A stretch of DNA of 64,000 nt from Noviluteimonas lactosilytica (GCF_020866925.1 NZ_JAJGAK010000001.1:1718189-1782188), one strand, 5' to 3'; positions 44,567 through 53,815 are shown, counted from the first letter of the stretch. Translations and numbers: made by a program. Notes: generated by a model from the sequence alone, not told the origin.

Positions 44567-45340
44567 GTGATCGTCGAATCGCCCGCAGTCGCAGTCGCAT
44601 TGCCCCCGGTGTCCCGCCACGAGGCCACCTGCTGCCCCGTCGTCGAGTTGCGCCAGTACACGCTGCATCCGAACCAGCGCGATGTGCTCGTGTCGCTGTT
44701 CGAGCGTGAGTTCCTCGAAACCCAGGAAGCGGCCGGCATCCGCGTTCTGGGCCAGTTCCGCGACCTCGATGCGCCGGATCGCTTCGTGTGGCTGCGCGGT
44801 TTTCCCGACATGGCCCAGCGTCGCGATGCACTCGCACACTTCTACGAAGGCCCAACGTGGCACGCGCATCGCGATGCCGCGAACGCGACGATGGTCGACA
44901 GCGACGACGTGTTGCTGCTGCGTCCGGTCGCGCCCGCGTCGGGGTTCGCGCTCGACCTGTCCGCGCCGTTCGAAGCGCGCGACGACGGCGGGCTCATCGT
45001 CGCGACGTTGTATGCGTTCGATGCGCCGGTCGACATGGACTTCCTCGAGTTCTTTGCCGCCGACCTGCAGCCCGCGGTGGCCGCTGCCGGCGCGCGCGTG
45101 ATCGCGAGCTTCTCGACCGAGTACGCGCGCAACACCTTCCCGCGGTTGCCGGTGCGCGAAGGCGAGCACGTGTTCGCGTGGTTCGCGCGGTTCGAGGACA
45201 TGGCGGCATATGCGCGCTATCGCGAAAACCTGCTCGGCGCGCCGGGTTGGCGCGCACTCGCGGTCTCGCTGGCGCGCCGACTGCAGGGGCCGCCGCAGGT
45301 GCTGCGCCTCGCCCCGACCGCGCATTCCCGCTTGCGCTGA
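44567..45340 (+). CDS. NIPSNAP family protein
   Basis: A 257-residue protein with two NIPSNAP (dimeric alpha-beta barrel) units: VELRQYTLHPNQRDVLVSLFE (about 26-46) begins the first and ATLYAFDAPVDMDFLEFF the second. NIPSNAP domains occur in small-molecule-binding or modifying proteins. No catalytic residue is clear. GTG at 44567 follows GAGGAG. A WYL regulator gene begins 27 bases downstream, suggesting a two-gene unit. Confidence 0.85.
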   Translation: MIVESPAVAVALPPVSRHEATCCPVVELRQYTLHPNQRDVLVSLFEREFLETQEAAGIRVLGQFRDLDAPDRFVWLRGFPDMAQRRDALAHFYEGPTWHAHRDAANATMVDSDDVLLLRPVAPASGFALDLSAPFEARDDGGLIVATLYAFDAPVDMDFLEFFAADLQPAVAAAGARVIASFSTEYARNTFPRLPVREGEHVFAWFARFEDMAAYARYRENLLGAPGWRALAVSLARRLQGPPQVLRLAPTAHSRLR

Positions 45341-45367
45341 GGGAATCAGCAGGCACGATATGCGCGC

Positions 45368-46048
45368 ATGCGCCGCGCCGACCGTCTCTTCCTCCTCATC
45401 CACGCCCTGCGCGGACGCCGCGTTGCGGTGCCCGCGCGCGCGCTCGCGGAGACGCTCGGCGTGTCGCTGCGCACCGTGTATCGCGACGTCGCCGACCTGC
45501 AGGTCTCCGGCGTGCCGATCGAAGGCGAAGCGGGCGTCGGCTACATGCTGCGCAAGGGCGCGGACATTCCGCCGCTGATGTTCAACGCCGACGAACTCGA
45601 AGCCCTGGTGGTCGGCACGCGCTTCGTGCGCGCGTTCGGCGGTGCGCGGCTCGGAGCGTCGGCAAAGACGGCGTTGCTGAAGATCGAAGCGGTGCTGCCG
45701 CCGGAACTGCGCGCGCGCAGCGATCGCAGCCGCATCTTCGCGCCGGAAGTCGCACGCATGGAATCGAGTGGACTGATCGATCGCCTGCATGCGGCGATCG
45801 ACACAAGGCACGTGCTGCGGCTCGACTATCGCGACCAGGACGGCCGCACGAGCGCGCGCGAGATCGAACCGTTGTGCCTCGCCTTCTGGGGCGGCAGCTG
45901 GACGATCGGCGCCTGGTGCCGGTTGCGCGAAGATTTCCGCAGCTTCCGCCCCGATCGCATCGATGCGATCGACGAAACGGGCGAAGTGTTCGACGACGAC
46001 CCGGCGCGCGGGCTCGACGCGTATTTCCGCAGCGTCGGCGGCGGTTGA
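45368..46048 (+). CDS. WYL domain transcriptional regulator (YafY-like)
   Basis: A 226-residue regulator with an N-terminal HTH_11 domain (residues 1-58, including LAETLGVSLRTVYRDVADLQ) and a C-terminal WYL domain (about 130-200, with HVLRLDYRDQDG and WTIGAWCRLREDFRSFRPDRI). WYL domains bind ligands that control DNA binding. It probably regulates the NIPSNAP gene just upstream and itself. It converges on phhA 40 bases downstream. Confidence 0.9.
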   Translation: MRRADRLFLLIHALRGRRVAVPARALAETLGVSLRTVYRDVADLQVSGVPIEGEAGVGYMLRKGADIPPLMFNADELEALVVGTRFVRAFGGARLGASAKTALLKIEAVLPPELRARSDRSRIFAPEVARMESSGLIDRLHAAIDTRHVLRLDYRDQDGRTSAREIEPLCLAFWGGSWTIGAWCRLREDFRSFRPDRIDAIDETGEVFDDDPARGLDAYFRSVGGG

Positions 46049-46088
46049 TCCGACGCCGCTTCAACGTCGCCGCGTCAGCGACGACGCA

Positions 46089-46988
46089 TCAAACGTCGCC
46101 GTCGTTGAGCCAGCCTTCGCCCGTGCCGCGGTTGTACACCGTGTCGTTCGGCAACACGTCGCCGGCGGGAATCGAGCCTTCCTTTTCGATCCGCGCGTAG
46201 ATCGGCGTGAAGTCCGGTCGCGTTTCCTCCATCAACTGCTCGTAGCTGTCGATGACGAAATACGTCTTCTGGAAGGTATCGATGCGATAGCGCGTGCGCA
46301 TGATCCGCTCGAGGTCGAAGCCGATGCGATTCGGCGCGGCGCTTTCGAGGCAATGGATCGACTCGCCCTTCGAGCTGACGATGCCGCTGCCGTAGATGCG
46401 CAGGCCGTCGCTCTGCTTGATGAGCCCGAATTCGACCGTGTACCAGTACAGGCGCGTGAGATTCACCAGCGCCTCGGGGCCGATGCCGTGCGCCTTCACG
46501 CCGCCGCGGCCGTAGGCCTCCATGTAGTCGGCGAACACCGGGTTCATCAGCAGCGGCACGTGGCCGAACAGATCGTGGAAAAGATCCGGCTCGCTCAGGT
46601 AATCCATCTGCTCGGGCTTGCGGATCCACCAGGTCACCGGGAAGCGGCGATTGGCGAGATGGTCGAAGAAGGTGAGCTCGGGCAGCAGCCCTTCGACACC
46701 GACGAGCTCCCAACCGGTCGTCTTGCGCAGCACCCGGTTGAGGTCTTCGAACTTCGGGATGCGGTCGGGCGTCATGCCCATCGCGCGCTGGTTGCGCAGG
46801 AATTCGTCGCTCGCGCGGCCGACCAGCACTTGCTGCTGGCGCGCGAAAAGCGTCTCCCACACGTCGTGGTCGGTGGGCGAGTAGCTCGACCAGGGCTGGT
46901 CGACGACCGCCGTCGTGTACACCGGCACGTAGCCCTTGTCGGTGAGCTGGTGTTCGACGCGGTTCGGGGTGGCGGTGGTCGAGTTCAT
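46089..46988 (-). CDS. phhA: Phenylalanine 4-monooxygenase
   Basis: A 299-residue non-haem iron, pterin-dependent hydroxylase that turns phenylalanine into tyrosine. The 2-His-1-carboxylate iron site is present: His138 and His143 in DLFHDLFGHVPLL and Glu186 in YWYTVEFGL. It is a single-domain bacterial form without a regulatory domain. It is transcribed alone; no pterin carbinolamine dehydratase gene (phhB) lies next to it. Confidence 0.96.
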   Translation of the reverse strand: MNSTTATPNRVEHQLTDKGYVPVYTTAVVDQPWSSYSPTDHDVWETLFARQQQVLVGRASDEFLRNQRAMGMTPDRIPKFEDLNRVLRKTTGWELVGVEGLLPELTFFDHLANRRFPVTWWIRKPEQMDYLSEPDLFHDLFGHVPLLMNPVFADYMEAYGRGGVKAHGIGPEALVNLTRLYWYTVEFGLIKQSDGLRIYGSGIVSSKGESIHCLESAAPNRIGFDLERIMRTRYRIDTFQKTYFVIDSYEQLMEETRPDFTPIYARIEKEGSIPAGDVLPNDTVYNRGTGEGWLNDGDV

Positions 46989-47092
46989 GAGGTCATCCTA
47001 GTGCGCGGCGGCGCAAGCCGCTTGCGTTGTTGCGTCGATCCTCCGGCCCGCCCGATGATTCCGGCGCGAAAAACCGGTGAAGAAGGGGCGGC

Positions 47093-47761
47093 ATGGACAG
47101 CATTGCGAGGGTTTCCCCGGTCAACAACGTCAGGCGGCCGCCGACCCGGGCAGAGGCCTGGGCCCTCGTGACCGTGGTCGCCGGCGCCCTGCTGGCCTCG
47201 GCGCTGAACCCCACCGACCGCATGACCTGGTTCATGGAGGTCGTGTGGGTCTTCATCGGCCTGCCGCTCGTCGCGTGGAAGTGGAAGACCTTCCCCCTCA
47301 CGCTCCTGCTGTCGTGCCTGCTCGCGCTGCATGCGCTCGTGCTCATCCATGGCGGCGCATACACGTACTCGGAGACGCCGATCGGTTTCGCGTTGCGCGA
47401 CGGTGCGCAAGCGCTCGGGTTCGATGTGGTGCGCAATCCGTGGGATCGGGTCGGCCACTTCATGCAGGGCTTCGTGCCTGCGCTGCTCGCGCGCGAACTG
47501 CTCCTGCGCCTCACTCCGCTGCGTCCCGGCGGATGGCTGACCTACCTGTGCATCGCGGCCGCGCTGAGCTTCAGCGCGTTCTTCGAGATGCTCGAATGGT
47601 GGGCGGCGCTCGTCTACGGCGCCGACGCCGATGCGTTCCTCGCCACGCAAGGCGACGTGTGGGACACGCAGTGGGACATGTTCCTGTGCCTGTGCGGGGC
47701 GATCGTGTCGCTGCTGCTGTTCTCGCGCCAACACGACCGCCAGCTGCGTTCGGGTAACTGA
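47093..47761 (+). CDS. DUF2238 (YjdF-like) inner-membrane protein
   Basis: A 222-residue integral membrane protein with about six membrane segments. It has the DUF2238 stretches HGGAYTYSETPIGF, NPWDRVGHFMQGFVPALLARE and QGDVWDTQWDMFLCLCGA. The function is unknown. The next gene follows after 48 bases on the same strand. Confidence 0.9.
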   Translation: MDSIARVSPVNNVRRPPTRAEAWALVTVVAGALLASALNPTDRMTWFMEVVWVFIGLPLVAWKWKTFPLTLLLSCLLALHALVLIHGGAYTYSETPIGFALRDGAQALGFDVVRNPWDRVGHFMQGFVPALLARELLLRLTPLRPGGWLTYLCIAAALSFSAFFEMLEWWAALVYGADADAFLATQGDVWDTQWDMFLCLCGAIVSLLLFSRQHDRQLRSGN

Positions 47762-47809
47762 ACGACGCATTTCACGAAACGGCAGCGAACGCGACGCGAT
47801 CATCCGCGC

Positions 47810-49036
47810 ATGGCTCCGCATCCGGCACGCAAACCGCCCACCTCGTCGCGCGACGACGCCACCCGCACCGCCGCTGCACTGATGCACGACTTCGCATTGC
47901 GCACGGGCGTCATCGGCAACGCGCCACCGCAGCGCTACCTGTGGACCGACGCCTTCGCGGTTTGCAACTTCCTCGCGCTCGGCGACATCGAGTGCGCCGA
48001 ACGCCTGGTCGAACAAGTGCACGCGATTCTCGGCAAACATCGCCCCGACGACGCGCGCACCGGCTGGATCGGCGGCATGGACGACCAGACCGCGCGCGAA
48101 CATCCCACGCGCGGCGGCCTGCGCATCGGCAAGCCGTTGCCGGAGCGCGCGCCCGATGCGCTCGTCGACGCCGAACTCGAATGGGAACGCGACGGCCAGT
48201 ACTTCCATTACCTCACCCGTTGGATGCACGCGCTCGACCAGTTCTCGCGTTGCACCGGGCAGGCCGACGCCGGTCGCTGGGCGCGCGAACTCGCGCAGTC
48301 CGCGCATCGCGCCTTCACCTACGCCCCCGCGCCCGGCGCGCCGATGCGCATGTACTGGAAGATGCGCATCGATCTGTCCGCGCCGCTGGTCGCGTCGATG
48401 GGCCAGCACGATCCGCTCGACGGGCTGATCACCGACCTGCAGTTGCGCGCGCATCGCCCGCAGGGCCGGGTCGGATTCGGCCCCGAACTCGACGTCGAAT
48501 TGCGCGAGATGGCGGCGATCGTCGCGGGCACCAACCTCGCGACCGACGATCCGCTCGGCATCGGCGGCCTGCTCGTCGATGCGTATCGCGTCGCGCAGTT
48601 GCTGCGCGTGCGGCCCGGCGACAATCCGTTGCTCGGCCTCGTGGTCGGTGCGGCGGCGAGCGGACTGTCGCGTTACCTGGCGACGCAACCGTTCGCGCGG
48701 CCGCTCGCGCATCGCCTCGCGTTCCGCGAACTGGGCCTGGCGATCGGCCTGCAAGCGGTGACGCGCCTGTGGTGCGTGCTCGAACGCGACGCCGCGTCGC
48801 TCGACGCGCAACCCGGTTTGCGCAAGGCGCTCGACCATCTCGTTGCGCAGGTGCCGCTCGCGCGCAAGCTGATCGACACCTGGAGCGATGTCGAACGCAG
48901 CGGCGACCCGCATTGGCGCGCGCACGAAGACATCAACGCAGTGATGCTGGCGACCGCGCTCGTGCCGTCGGGTTACATCGAATTGGAGGCGTCGTCGATG
49001 TCGTCGGCCGCTTCTTCCTCGAGCTCCCAGCTGTAA
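47810..49036 (+). CDS. Hypothetical protein, predominantly helical
   Basis: A 408-residue soluble protein of unknown function. Its sequence (for example RYLWTDAFAVCNFLALG, YFHYLTRWMHALDQFSR and AYRVAQLLRVRPGDNPLLGL) suggests repeated helices like an alpha/alpha barrel. The C-terminal tail (about residues 388-408) is Ser-rich and low in complexity because it is encoded opposite the acidic tail codons of the convergent rhomboid gene, which it overlaps by 64 bases. No signal peptide is visible. Confidence 0.75.
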   Translation: MAPHPARKPPTSSRDDATRTAAALMHDFALRTGVIGNAPPQRYLWTDAFAVCNFLALGDIECAERLVEQVHAILGKHRPDDARTGWIGGMDDQTAREHPTRGGLRIGKPLPERAPDALVDAELEWERDGQYFHYLTRWMHALDQFSRCTGQADAGRWARELAQSAHRAFTYAPAPGAPMRMYWKMRIDLSAPLVASMGQHDPLDGLITDLQLRAHRPQGRVGFGPELDVELREMAAIVAGTNLATDDPLGIGGLLVDAYRVAQLLRVRPGDNPLLGLVVGAAASGLSRYLATQPFARPLAHRLAFRELGLAIGLQAVTRLWCVLERDAASLDAQPGLRKALDHLVAQVPLARKLIDTWSDVERSGDPHWRAHEDINAVMLATALVPSGYIELEASSMSSAASSSSSQL

Positions 49037-49653
49037 CGGTGCCGCGGGGCGGGCGGGTCGCTGTAGCGGAACGCGAATGCGGAGATCACGCCGCCGATCG
49101 CGCCGCCGAGGTGCGATTGCCACGACACCGTCGGATCGTGCGGCAACACCGCCGCGAGCATGCCGCCGGAGAAGGTGAACGCGATCATCGCCGCGGCGAC
49201 CGACGCGCGATCGCGACGCAGCACGCCGAGCGTCGCGACGAGATACGCCAGGCCCTGCAGCACGCCGCTCGCGCCGAGGTGATGCGAACCCGCATCGCCG
49301 AGCAACCAAGCCGCCAGGCCCGAGGTCAGCCATGCGATCGGCAGCATGCGCACCGTCGCGCGCGGATAGACCGCGCCGGCGAGCGTGCCGAGCAGGGCGA
49401 GCGCGAGCAGGTTCGACACCAGGTGGTCGGGCGAACCATGCAGCAACGGCGCGGTGAGCACGCCCCACAGGCCCGCGGCCGACCACGGCGTCACCGCCAG
49501 CGCATCGACCGGCAACCACTGCTGGCACGCGAAGACGATGCACAGCGCGAGCGCCGACCCGATCGACCACAGCACGGCCCGCTGCAGTCGGCGCTTGTCG
49601 CGCAGGCGTTGTGAGGGCAGGTCGTCGGGGAGCGCGTCGGTCGGCAGGTGCAT
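48973..49653 (-). CDS. Rhomboid family intramembrane serine protease
   Basis: A 226-residue protein with six membrane segments and the rhomboid catalytic dyad: Ser129 in GASG (127-130) and His181 in QSHLGGAIGG. The HxxxN motif is present as His77-Asn81 (HLVSN). It cleaves membrane-embedded substrates. The C-terminus ends in an acidic tail (ELEEEAADDIDD). The start MHLPTDALPDD is the first ATG with a plausible short cytoplasmic N-terminus. It overlaps the convergent gene by 64 bases. Confidence 0.88.
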   Translation of the reverse strand: MHLPTDALPDDLPSQRLRDKRRLQRAVLWSIGSALALCIVFACQQWLPVDALAVTPWSAAGLWGVLTAPLLHGSPDHLVSNLLALALLGTLAGAVYPRATVRMLPIAWLTSGLAAWLLGDAGSHHLGASGVLQGLAYLVATLGVLRRDRASVAAAMIAFTFSGGMLAAVLPHDPTVSWQSHLGGAIGGVISAFAFRYSDPPAPRHRYSWELEEEAADDIDDASNSM

Positions 49654-49697
49654 GCACGCGTGATGGCGCCGGCCGGCCGCCGGCACAAGGGGGCGGG

Positions 49698-49703
49698 TAA
49701 AAT
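49698..49703 (+). promoter_or_regulatory. -10-like TAAAAT directly before rlmI
   Basis: TAAAAT ends six bases before the rlmI ATG at 49710, and no Shine-Dalgarno sequence lies between. If it is a -10 element, the mRNA would begin at the start codon (leaderless). No -35 is evident. Confidence 0.4.
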
Positions 49704-49709
49704 GCGCGG

Positions 49710-50882
49710 ATGGACGCCCCCGCACCCACCACCGTCCGCCTGCGCAACGCCTGGCGGTCGTCGCATCCCTGGATCTTCCAGAAACTCGTCGAAAAGCCCG
49801 CCGTGCGGCCCAAGCCCGGGAGCATCGTCGATGTGATCGGCGTGGAAGGCGACTGGATCGGCCGCGGCTTCTACAACGGCCATTCGCGCATCGCGGTGCG
49901 TCTGCTCGAGTCGAATCCGGACATCGCCGTCGACGCCGCATGGTTCGCGCGCAAGATCGCCGCGGCCGTGCACCTGCGCCGCGACGTCCTGCAGCTCGAC
50001 AAGGTCAGCGACGCCTGGCGCGTGGTGCATTCGGAAGGCGACGGCCTGAGCGGCCTCGTCGTCGATCGCTACGCGGATTTGCTCGTCGTCGAGTTCTTCA
50101 GCGCCGGCATGTTCCGCCATCGCGAGTGGATCTACGACGCGCTGCGCGAACAGTTCCCCGGCTGCCGCTTCCATTCCTTCGCCGACGAACACGTGCAAAA
50201 GCAGGAGTCGTTCGACTTCCGCGGCAGCGAGCCGGCGGCGCCGGCGATCATCACCGAACACGGCATCCGCTTCCGCGCCGACCCCGCGGGCGCGCACAAG
50301 ACCGGCTTCTTCGCCGACCAGCGCGACAACCGCGAGTGGCTCTCGCACCTGTGCCAGGGCCAGCGCGTGCTCGACCTGTGCTGCAACACCGGCGGCTTCG
50401 CCGTGTATGCGGCGGCGCGCGGCGCGAGCGAAGTCGTCGGCATCGACATAGACAACGACGTCATCGAGATCGCCAAGGGCAACGCGAAACTGAATAACGT
50501 GCGCCCGCGCTTCGTGCAGGCCGACATCTTCCCGTGGCTGCGCGATGCGTCGAACAACGGCGAGCAGTTCGACGTCGTGATCCTCGACCCGGCCAAGATG
50601 ACGCGCGACCGCGAGCAGGTGATCCCCGCGCTCAAGAAGTACCTCGACATGAACAAGCTCGCGCTCGGCGTGGTGAAGCCGGGCGGTCTGTTCGCGACGT
50701 TCTCGTGCACGGGCCTGGTGAGCGAGGAACAGTTCCTCGACATGCTGCGGCGCGCGGCGTTCTACGCGAACCGCACGGTGCAGGTGCTGAAAATCTCCGG
50801 TGCGGGTCCCGACCATCCGTTCCTCGCGCAGGCGCACGAGTCGCGTTACCTCAAGGCGGTGTTCTGCCGCGTGCTCGACTGA
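49710..50882 (+). CDS. rlmI: 23S rRNA (cytosine-C5) methyltransferase RlmI
   Basis: A 390-residue SAM-dependent methyltransferase with an N-terminal PUA-like domain (about 1-80, RNAWRSSHPWIFQKLVEKP) and a C-terminal Rossmann domain with VLDLCCNTGGFAVYAA and VILDPAKMTR. RlmI methylates C1962 of 23S rRNA in Escherichia coli. The family also contains close paralogues, so the exact target is inferred. The start has no Shine-Dalgarno sequence. Confidence 0.88.
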   Translation: MDAPAPTTVRLRNAWRSSHPWIFQKLVEKPAVRPKPGSIVDVIGVEGDWIGRGFYNGHSRIAVRLLESNPDIAVDAAWFARKIAAAVHLRRDVLQLDKVSDAWRVVHSEGDGLSGLVVDRYADLLVVEFFSAGMFRHREWIYDALREQFPGCRFHSFADEHVQKQESFDFRGSEPAAPAIITEHGIRFRADPAGAHKTGFFADQRDNREWLSHLCQGQRVLDLCCNTGGFAVYAAARGASEVVGIDIDNDVIEIAKGNAKLNNVRPRFVQADIFPWLRDASNNGEQFDVVILDPAKMTRDREQVIPALKKYLDMNKLALGVVKPGGLFATFSCTGLVSEEQFLDMLRRAAFYANRTVQVLKISGAGPDHPFLAQAHESRYLKAVFCRVLD

Positions 50883-50959
50883 GGTTTTTCCCGGCGGTCG
50901 CAGCCATTGAGATGCGCGCGGCGCATTACACTGGCCACGCCTGACCGGAGGACCTTCGC

Positions 50960-52324
50960 ATGACCGCCACCCTGATCCTGAGCTGCGTGCTCGCACTGGC
51001 GGTGGGGCTCGCGATCGGCGCGCTGGTCCTGCGGCGCAAGCCCGCCGCCGACATCGACGGCCAGGTTCGCGCCGCGGGCCTGGAAGGCGAGCTCGCCGCG
51101 CGCACCAGCGAACGCGACACCCTGCGCTCCGAAGTCGAGCGCCTGCGCGAACGCACGCGCGAGGACGCCGTCGCCATCGAGCGCGCCCGCGCCGAGGCCG
51201 ACCAGGCCCAGCGCGCGCGCGCCGACACCGAAGCCTTCGTGCGCAACGCGCAGGAACAACTCTCCGCGAAGTTCACCGAACTCGCCGGCAAGGCCTTCAC
51301 CGAACGCGGCCAGCAATTCGAACACAACGTCCGTCAGGCGACGGGCCAATCCAAGTCGGACATCGAGCTGCTGCTCAAACCGTTCTCCGACCAGCTCGGC
51401 GCCTTCCGCCAGCGCATCGACACCGTGTACGGCGACGAAGCGAAGGAACGCGCGTCGCTGCTCGGCGCCGTGCAGGAACTCAAGACGCTCAACCAGGACA
51501 TGGCCATGAAGGCCGATTCGCTCACGCGCGCGCTGAAGGGCAATGCCAAGGTGCGCGGCGACTGGGGCGAGCTGATGCTCGAGAGCGTCCTGCGCAGCTC
51601 CGGCCTGGAAGAAGGCGTGCACTTCGACCGGCAGCAGTCGAGCACCGACGAAGAAGGCCGCCGCCTGCGCCCCGACGTGATCGTGCGCCTGCCCGACGAC
51701 CGCCGCATCGTCGTCGACAGCAAGGTCAACCTGATCGCATGGCAGGAGGCGGTGAACGCCGACACGCCCGAGGCCCAGCAGGAGGCGATGCGTCGCCACG
51801 CGATCGCGCTGCGCCAGCACGTGCGCGACCTCGCCGACCGCAACTACCCGCGCGCGGTCGGCGCGAGTGCATTGGAAGTCACCATCGCGTTCGTGCCGAT
51901 CGAAGGTGCGCTGTCGGCTGCGCTCGGCACCGACGATACGTTGCAGACCGACGCGTTCGAAAAGGGCGTCGTGTTCGCCTCACCCAACACGCTGATGGCG
52001 ATGCTGCGCGTCGCCGATCGCCTGTGGACGCGCGACAAGTTGCAGAAGCAGGCGATGAAGATCAGCGAGACCGGTGGGCACCTGCTCGATTCGGTCATCG
52101 CGTTCCTGGCCGACTTCACCTCGGTGGGCGCGGAACTCGAGAACGCACAGAAGGCGTGGCGCGCCGCGCGCAATCGCCTCGAGGATTCGCCGCAGGCAGT
52201 CATCCCGCGCGCGCGTCGCCTCGCGGAGCTGGGCGTGAAGGGGAAGAAGAAGTTGCCGGCGGCCCTGGAGCCGGAAGACGACGATGAAGCGCTGGCGTTC
52301 CCGCAGCGCGAAGGCGGCGATTGA
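50960..52324 (+). CDS. rmuC: DNA recombination protein RmuC
   Basis: A 454-residue protein with an N-terminal membrane anchor (residues 3-25), a long coiled coil (about 35-200) and the RmuC nuclease-like core (about 190-400, including GDWGELMLESVLRSSGL and LPDDRRIVVDSKVNL). RmuC limits recombination at inverted repeats. It converges on mlaA with three bases between the stop codons. GGAGGAC lies upstream as ribosome-binding site. Confidence 0.94.
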   Translation: MTATLILSCVLALAVGLAIGALVLRRKPAADIDGQVRAAGLEGELAARTSERDTLRSEVERLRERTREDAVAIERARAEADQAQRARADTEAFVRNAQEQLSAKFTELAGKAFTERGQQFEHNVRQATGQSKSDIELLLKPFSDQLGAFRQRIDTVYGDEAKERASLLGAVQELKTLNQDMAMKADSLTRALKGNAKVRGDWGELMLESVLRSSGLEEGVHFDRQQSSTDEEGRRLRPDVIVRLPDDRRIVVDSKVNLIAWQEAVNADTPEAQQEAMRRHAIALRQHVRDLADRNYPRAVGASALEVTIAFVPIEGALSAALGTDDTLQTDAFEKGVVFASPNTLMAMLRVADRLWTRDKLQKQAMKISETGGHLLDSVIAFLADFTSVGAELENAQKAWRAARNRLEDSPQAVIPRARRLAELGVKGKKKLPAALEPEDDDEALAFPQREGGD

Positions 52325-52327
52325 GCG

Positions 52328-53428
52328 TCAGCCGCCATCCATCGGCGTGACCGGGATCGCGTCGATCGGCACGGTCGGGTTGTTTTCTTCGCGCAGGTAG
52401 TCGGGCAGCGTCGAGTCGTCGTCGAGCTGGCGGTCGCCCCAGATCTGGTAATTGCGGCGCTGCAGCCACGCGTCGCGCACGAGGACGTAGTCGTCGGTCG
52501 CGCCTTCGCGCATCGCATCCACCGACAGCAGCTGCGTGCGCACGTCGACCAGCTGCAGGCCCTGCAGGAAGATGCGCAACTTGTCGTCTTCGACACCGCG
52601 CAACAACCCGAACGGTGCATCGCCGCTCATGCCGAACACGTCGCGCACGGTGCGGGGACCGAACAGCGGCAACTCGACGTAGCGCGAGTTCCGCCAGCCC
52701 CACACGCCGAGCGTCTGCCCGAAGTCTTCGCTGACGTGCGGCAGCCTGGCGTCCGACGCGGGGTCGAAGATGCCGCCGATGCCGAGCGTCATGTTCATCG
52801 CGAAACGGCCGAGCGCCTGGCCCGCCTGCTTCGGCTTGCCCTGCAGCAGGCTGTTGATCGCGCTGAGCGGCTGGTAGAGATTCGAGAAGAAGTTGCTGAC
52901 GCCGAGGCGCAGCGGACGCGGCACCACCGCGACGTACGCCTTCGCCAACGGCCTGGCGATCGTGCGATCCACCGCGTTGTTGAACGAATGCATCCGGCGG
53001 TTGAAGGGTTCCCACGGATCGAACGCCTGCGGCAATTCGGCGGGCGTCGGCAGGGTCGGGTCGCCGTACTGCGCGTAGTCCGTGCCGTAGATCGCGTCGA
53101 AGTCTTCTTCCGCGCTGGTCGGTGCGTCGCTCGTTGCCGCATCGGCCGACACGGGTGCCGCGCTCGTCGAAGACGACGGCAACGCGATCGAAGATGCGAC
53201 CGGCAATACGACAGAGGATGCGACCGGCAACTCGATCGACGCGGGCGTCGCGATCGACACCGGCGTCGCCACGCTCGTCGGCGCGGCAACGGACACCGGC
53301 GCCGCAACGGTCGCCGGCATCGCGATCGAAGACGCAACCGGCGGCGCTTCCTGCGCGAACACCAACGGCGTGCAGGCGGCGAGCACGCCGGCCAGCAGCG
53401 CGCGAAGGGGGACGAGGGGGCGATCCAT
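52328..53428 (-). CDS. mlaA: Outer-membrane phospholipid-asymmetry lipoprotein MlaA (VacJ)
   Basis: A 366-residue MlaA/VacJ lipoprotein with lipobox Leu-Ala-Ala-Cys (Cys19). Residues about 26-90 form a degenerate Val/Ala/Pro/Ser repeat not present in typical MlaA. The conserved VacJ domain follows (about 135-345, DPWEPFNRRMHSFNNAVDRT and SNFFSNLYQPLSAINSLLQGK). It removes mislocalised phospholipids from the outer leaflet and passes them to MlaC. It is the last gene of the minus-strand mla operon, 60 bases after mlaB. Confidence 0.94.
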   Translation of the reverse strand: MDRPLVPLRALLAGVLAACTPLVFAQEAPPVASSIAMPATVAAPVSVAAPTSVATPVSIATPASIELPVASSVVLPVASSIALPSSSTSAAPVSADAATSDAPTSAEEDFDAIYGTDYAQYGDPTLPTPAELPQAFDPWEPFNRRMHSFNNAVDRTIARPLAKAYVAVVPRPLRLGVSNFFSNLYQPLSAINSLLQGKPKQAGQALGRFAMNMTLGIGGIFDPASDARLPHVSEDFGQTLGVWGWRNSRYVELPLFGPRTVRDVFGMSGDAPFGLLRGVEDDKLRIFLQGLQLVDVRTQLLSVDAMREGATDDYVLVRDAWLQRRNYQIWGDRQLDDDSTLPDYLREENNPTVPIDAIPVTPMDGG

Positions 53429-53488
53429 GCCGGGCAGTTTAATGGGCGGTTCGGGGGGCGCGCTGGGACGGTGTGTCCTGAACGGACG

Positions 53489-53809
53489 TCAGGCGCTCGC
53501 GAAGGCGAGCGAATCGTCCAGCCGGTAGGCCGCGCGAAGATCGGCCAGGCCGGCCGGGTGTCCGACAACGGTCACGCCGCCGCCCGCGCGGGCGGCGAGC
53601 TCGGCGAGCAAGGCCATGCCCGCGCTGTCGACTTCCGCGACCTGCGCCAGATCGATGCGACGCACGCCGGCGATCAGCGGCAACGCCCGCGTCCACGCAC
53701 CGGCGACCGCGGCGCGCACGAGCGCGCCGCTGACGACCAGCATGTCGCCGTCGCGAACGACGGCAACGGGCGCTGCGTTGCGGGCCGCTTCCTTCATCGC
53801 CGCTTCCAT
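53489..53809 (-). CDS. mlaB: STAS domain protein MlaB
   Basis: A 106-residue STAS-domain protein with the motif VAEVDSAGMALLAELAARAG (about 57-76). MlaB binds and stabilises the MlaFE ABC complex on the cytoplasmic side. It lies six bases after mlaC in the operon. The short length is normal. Confidence 0.9.
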   Translation of the reverse strand: MEAAMKEAARNAAPVAVVRDGDMLVVSGALVRAAVAGAWTRALPLIAGVRRIDLAQVAEVDSAGMALLAELAARAGGGVTVVGHPAGLADLRAAYRLDDSLAFASA

Positions 53810-53815
53810 CAGGCG

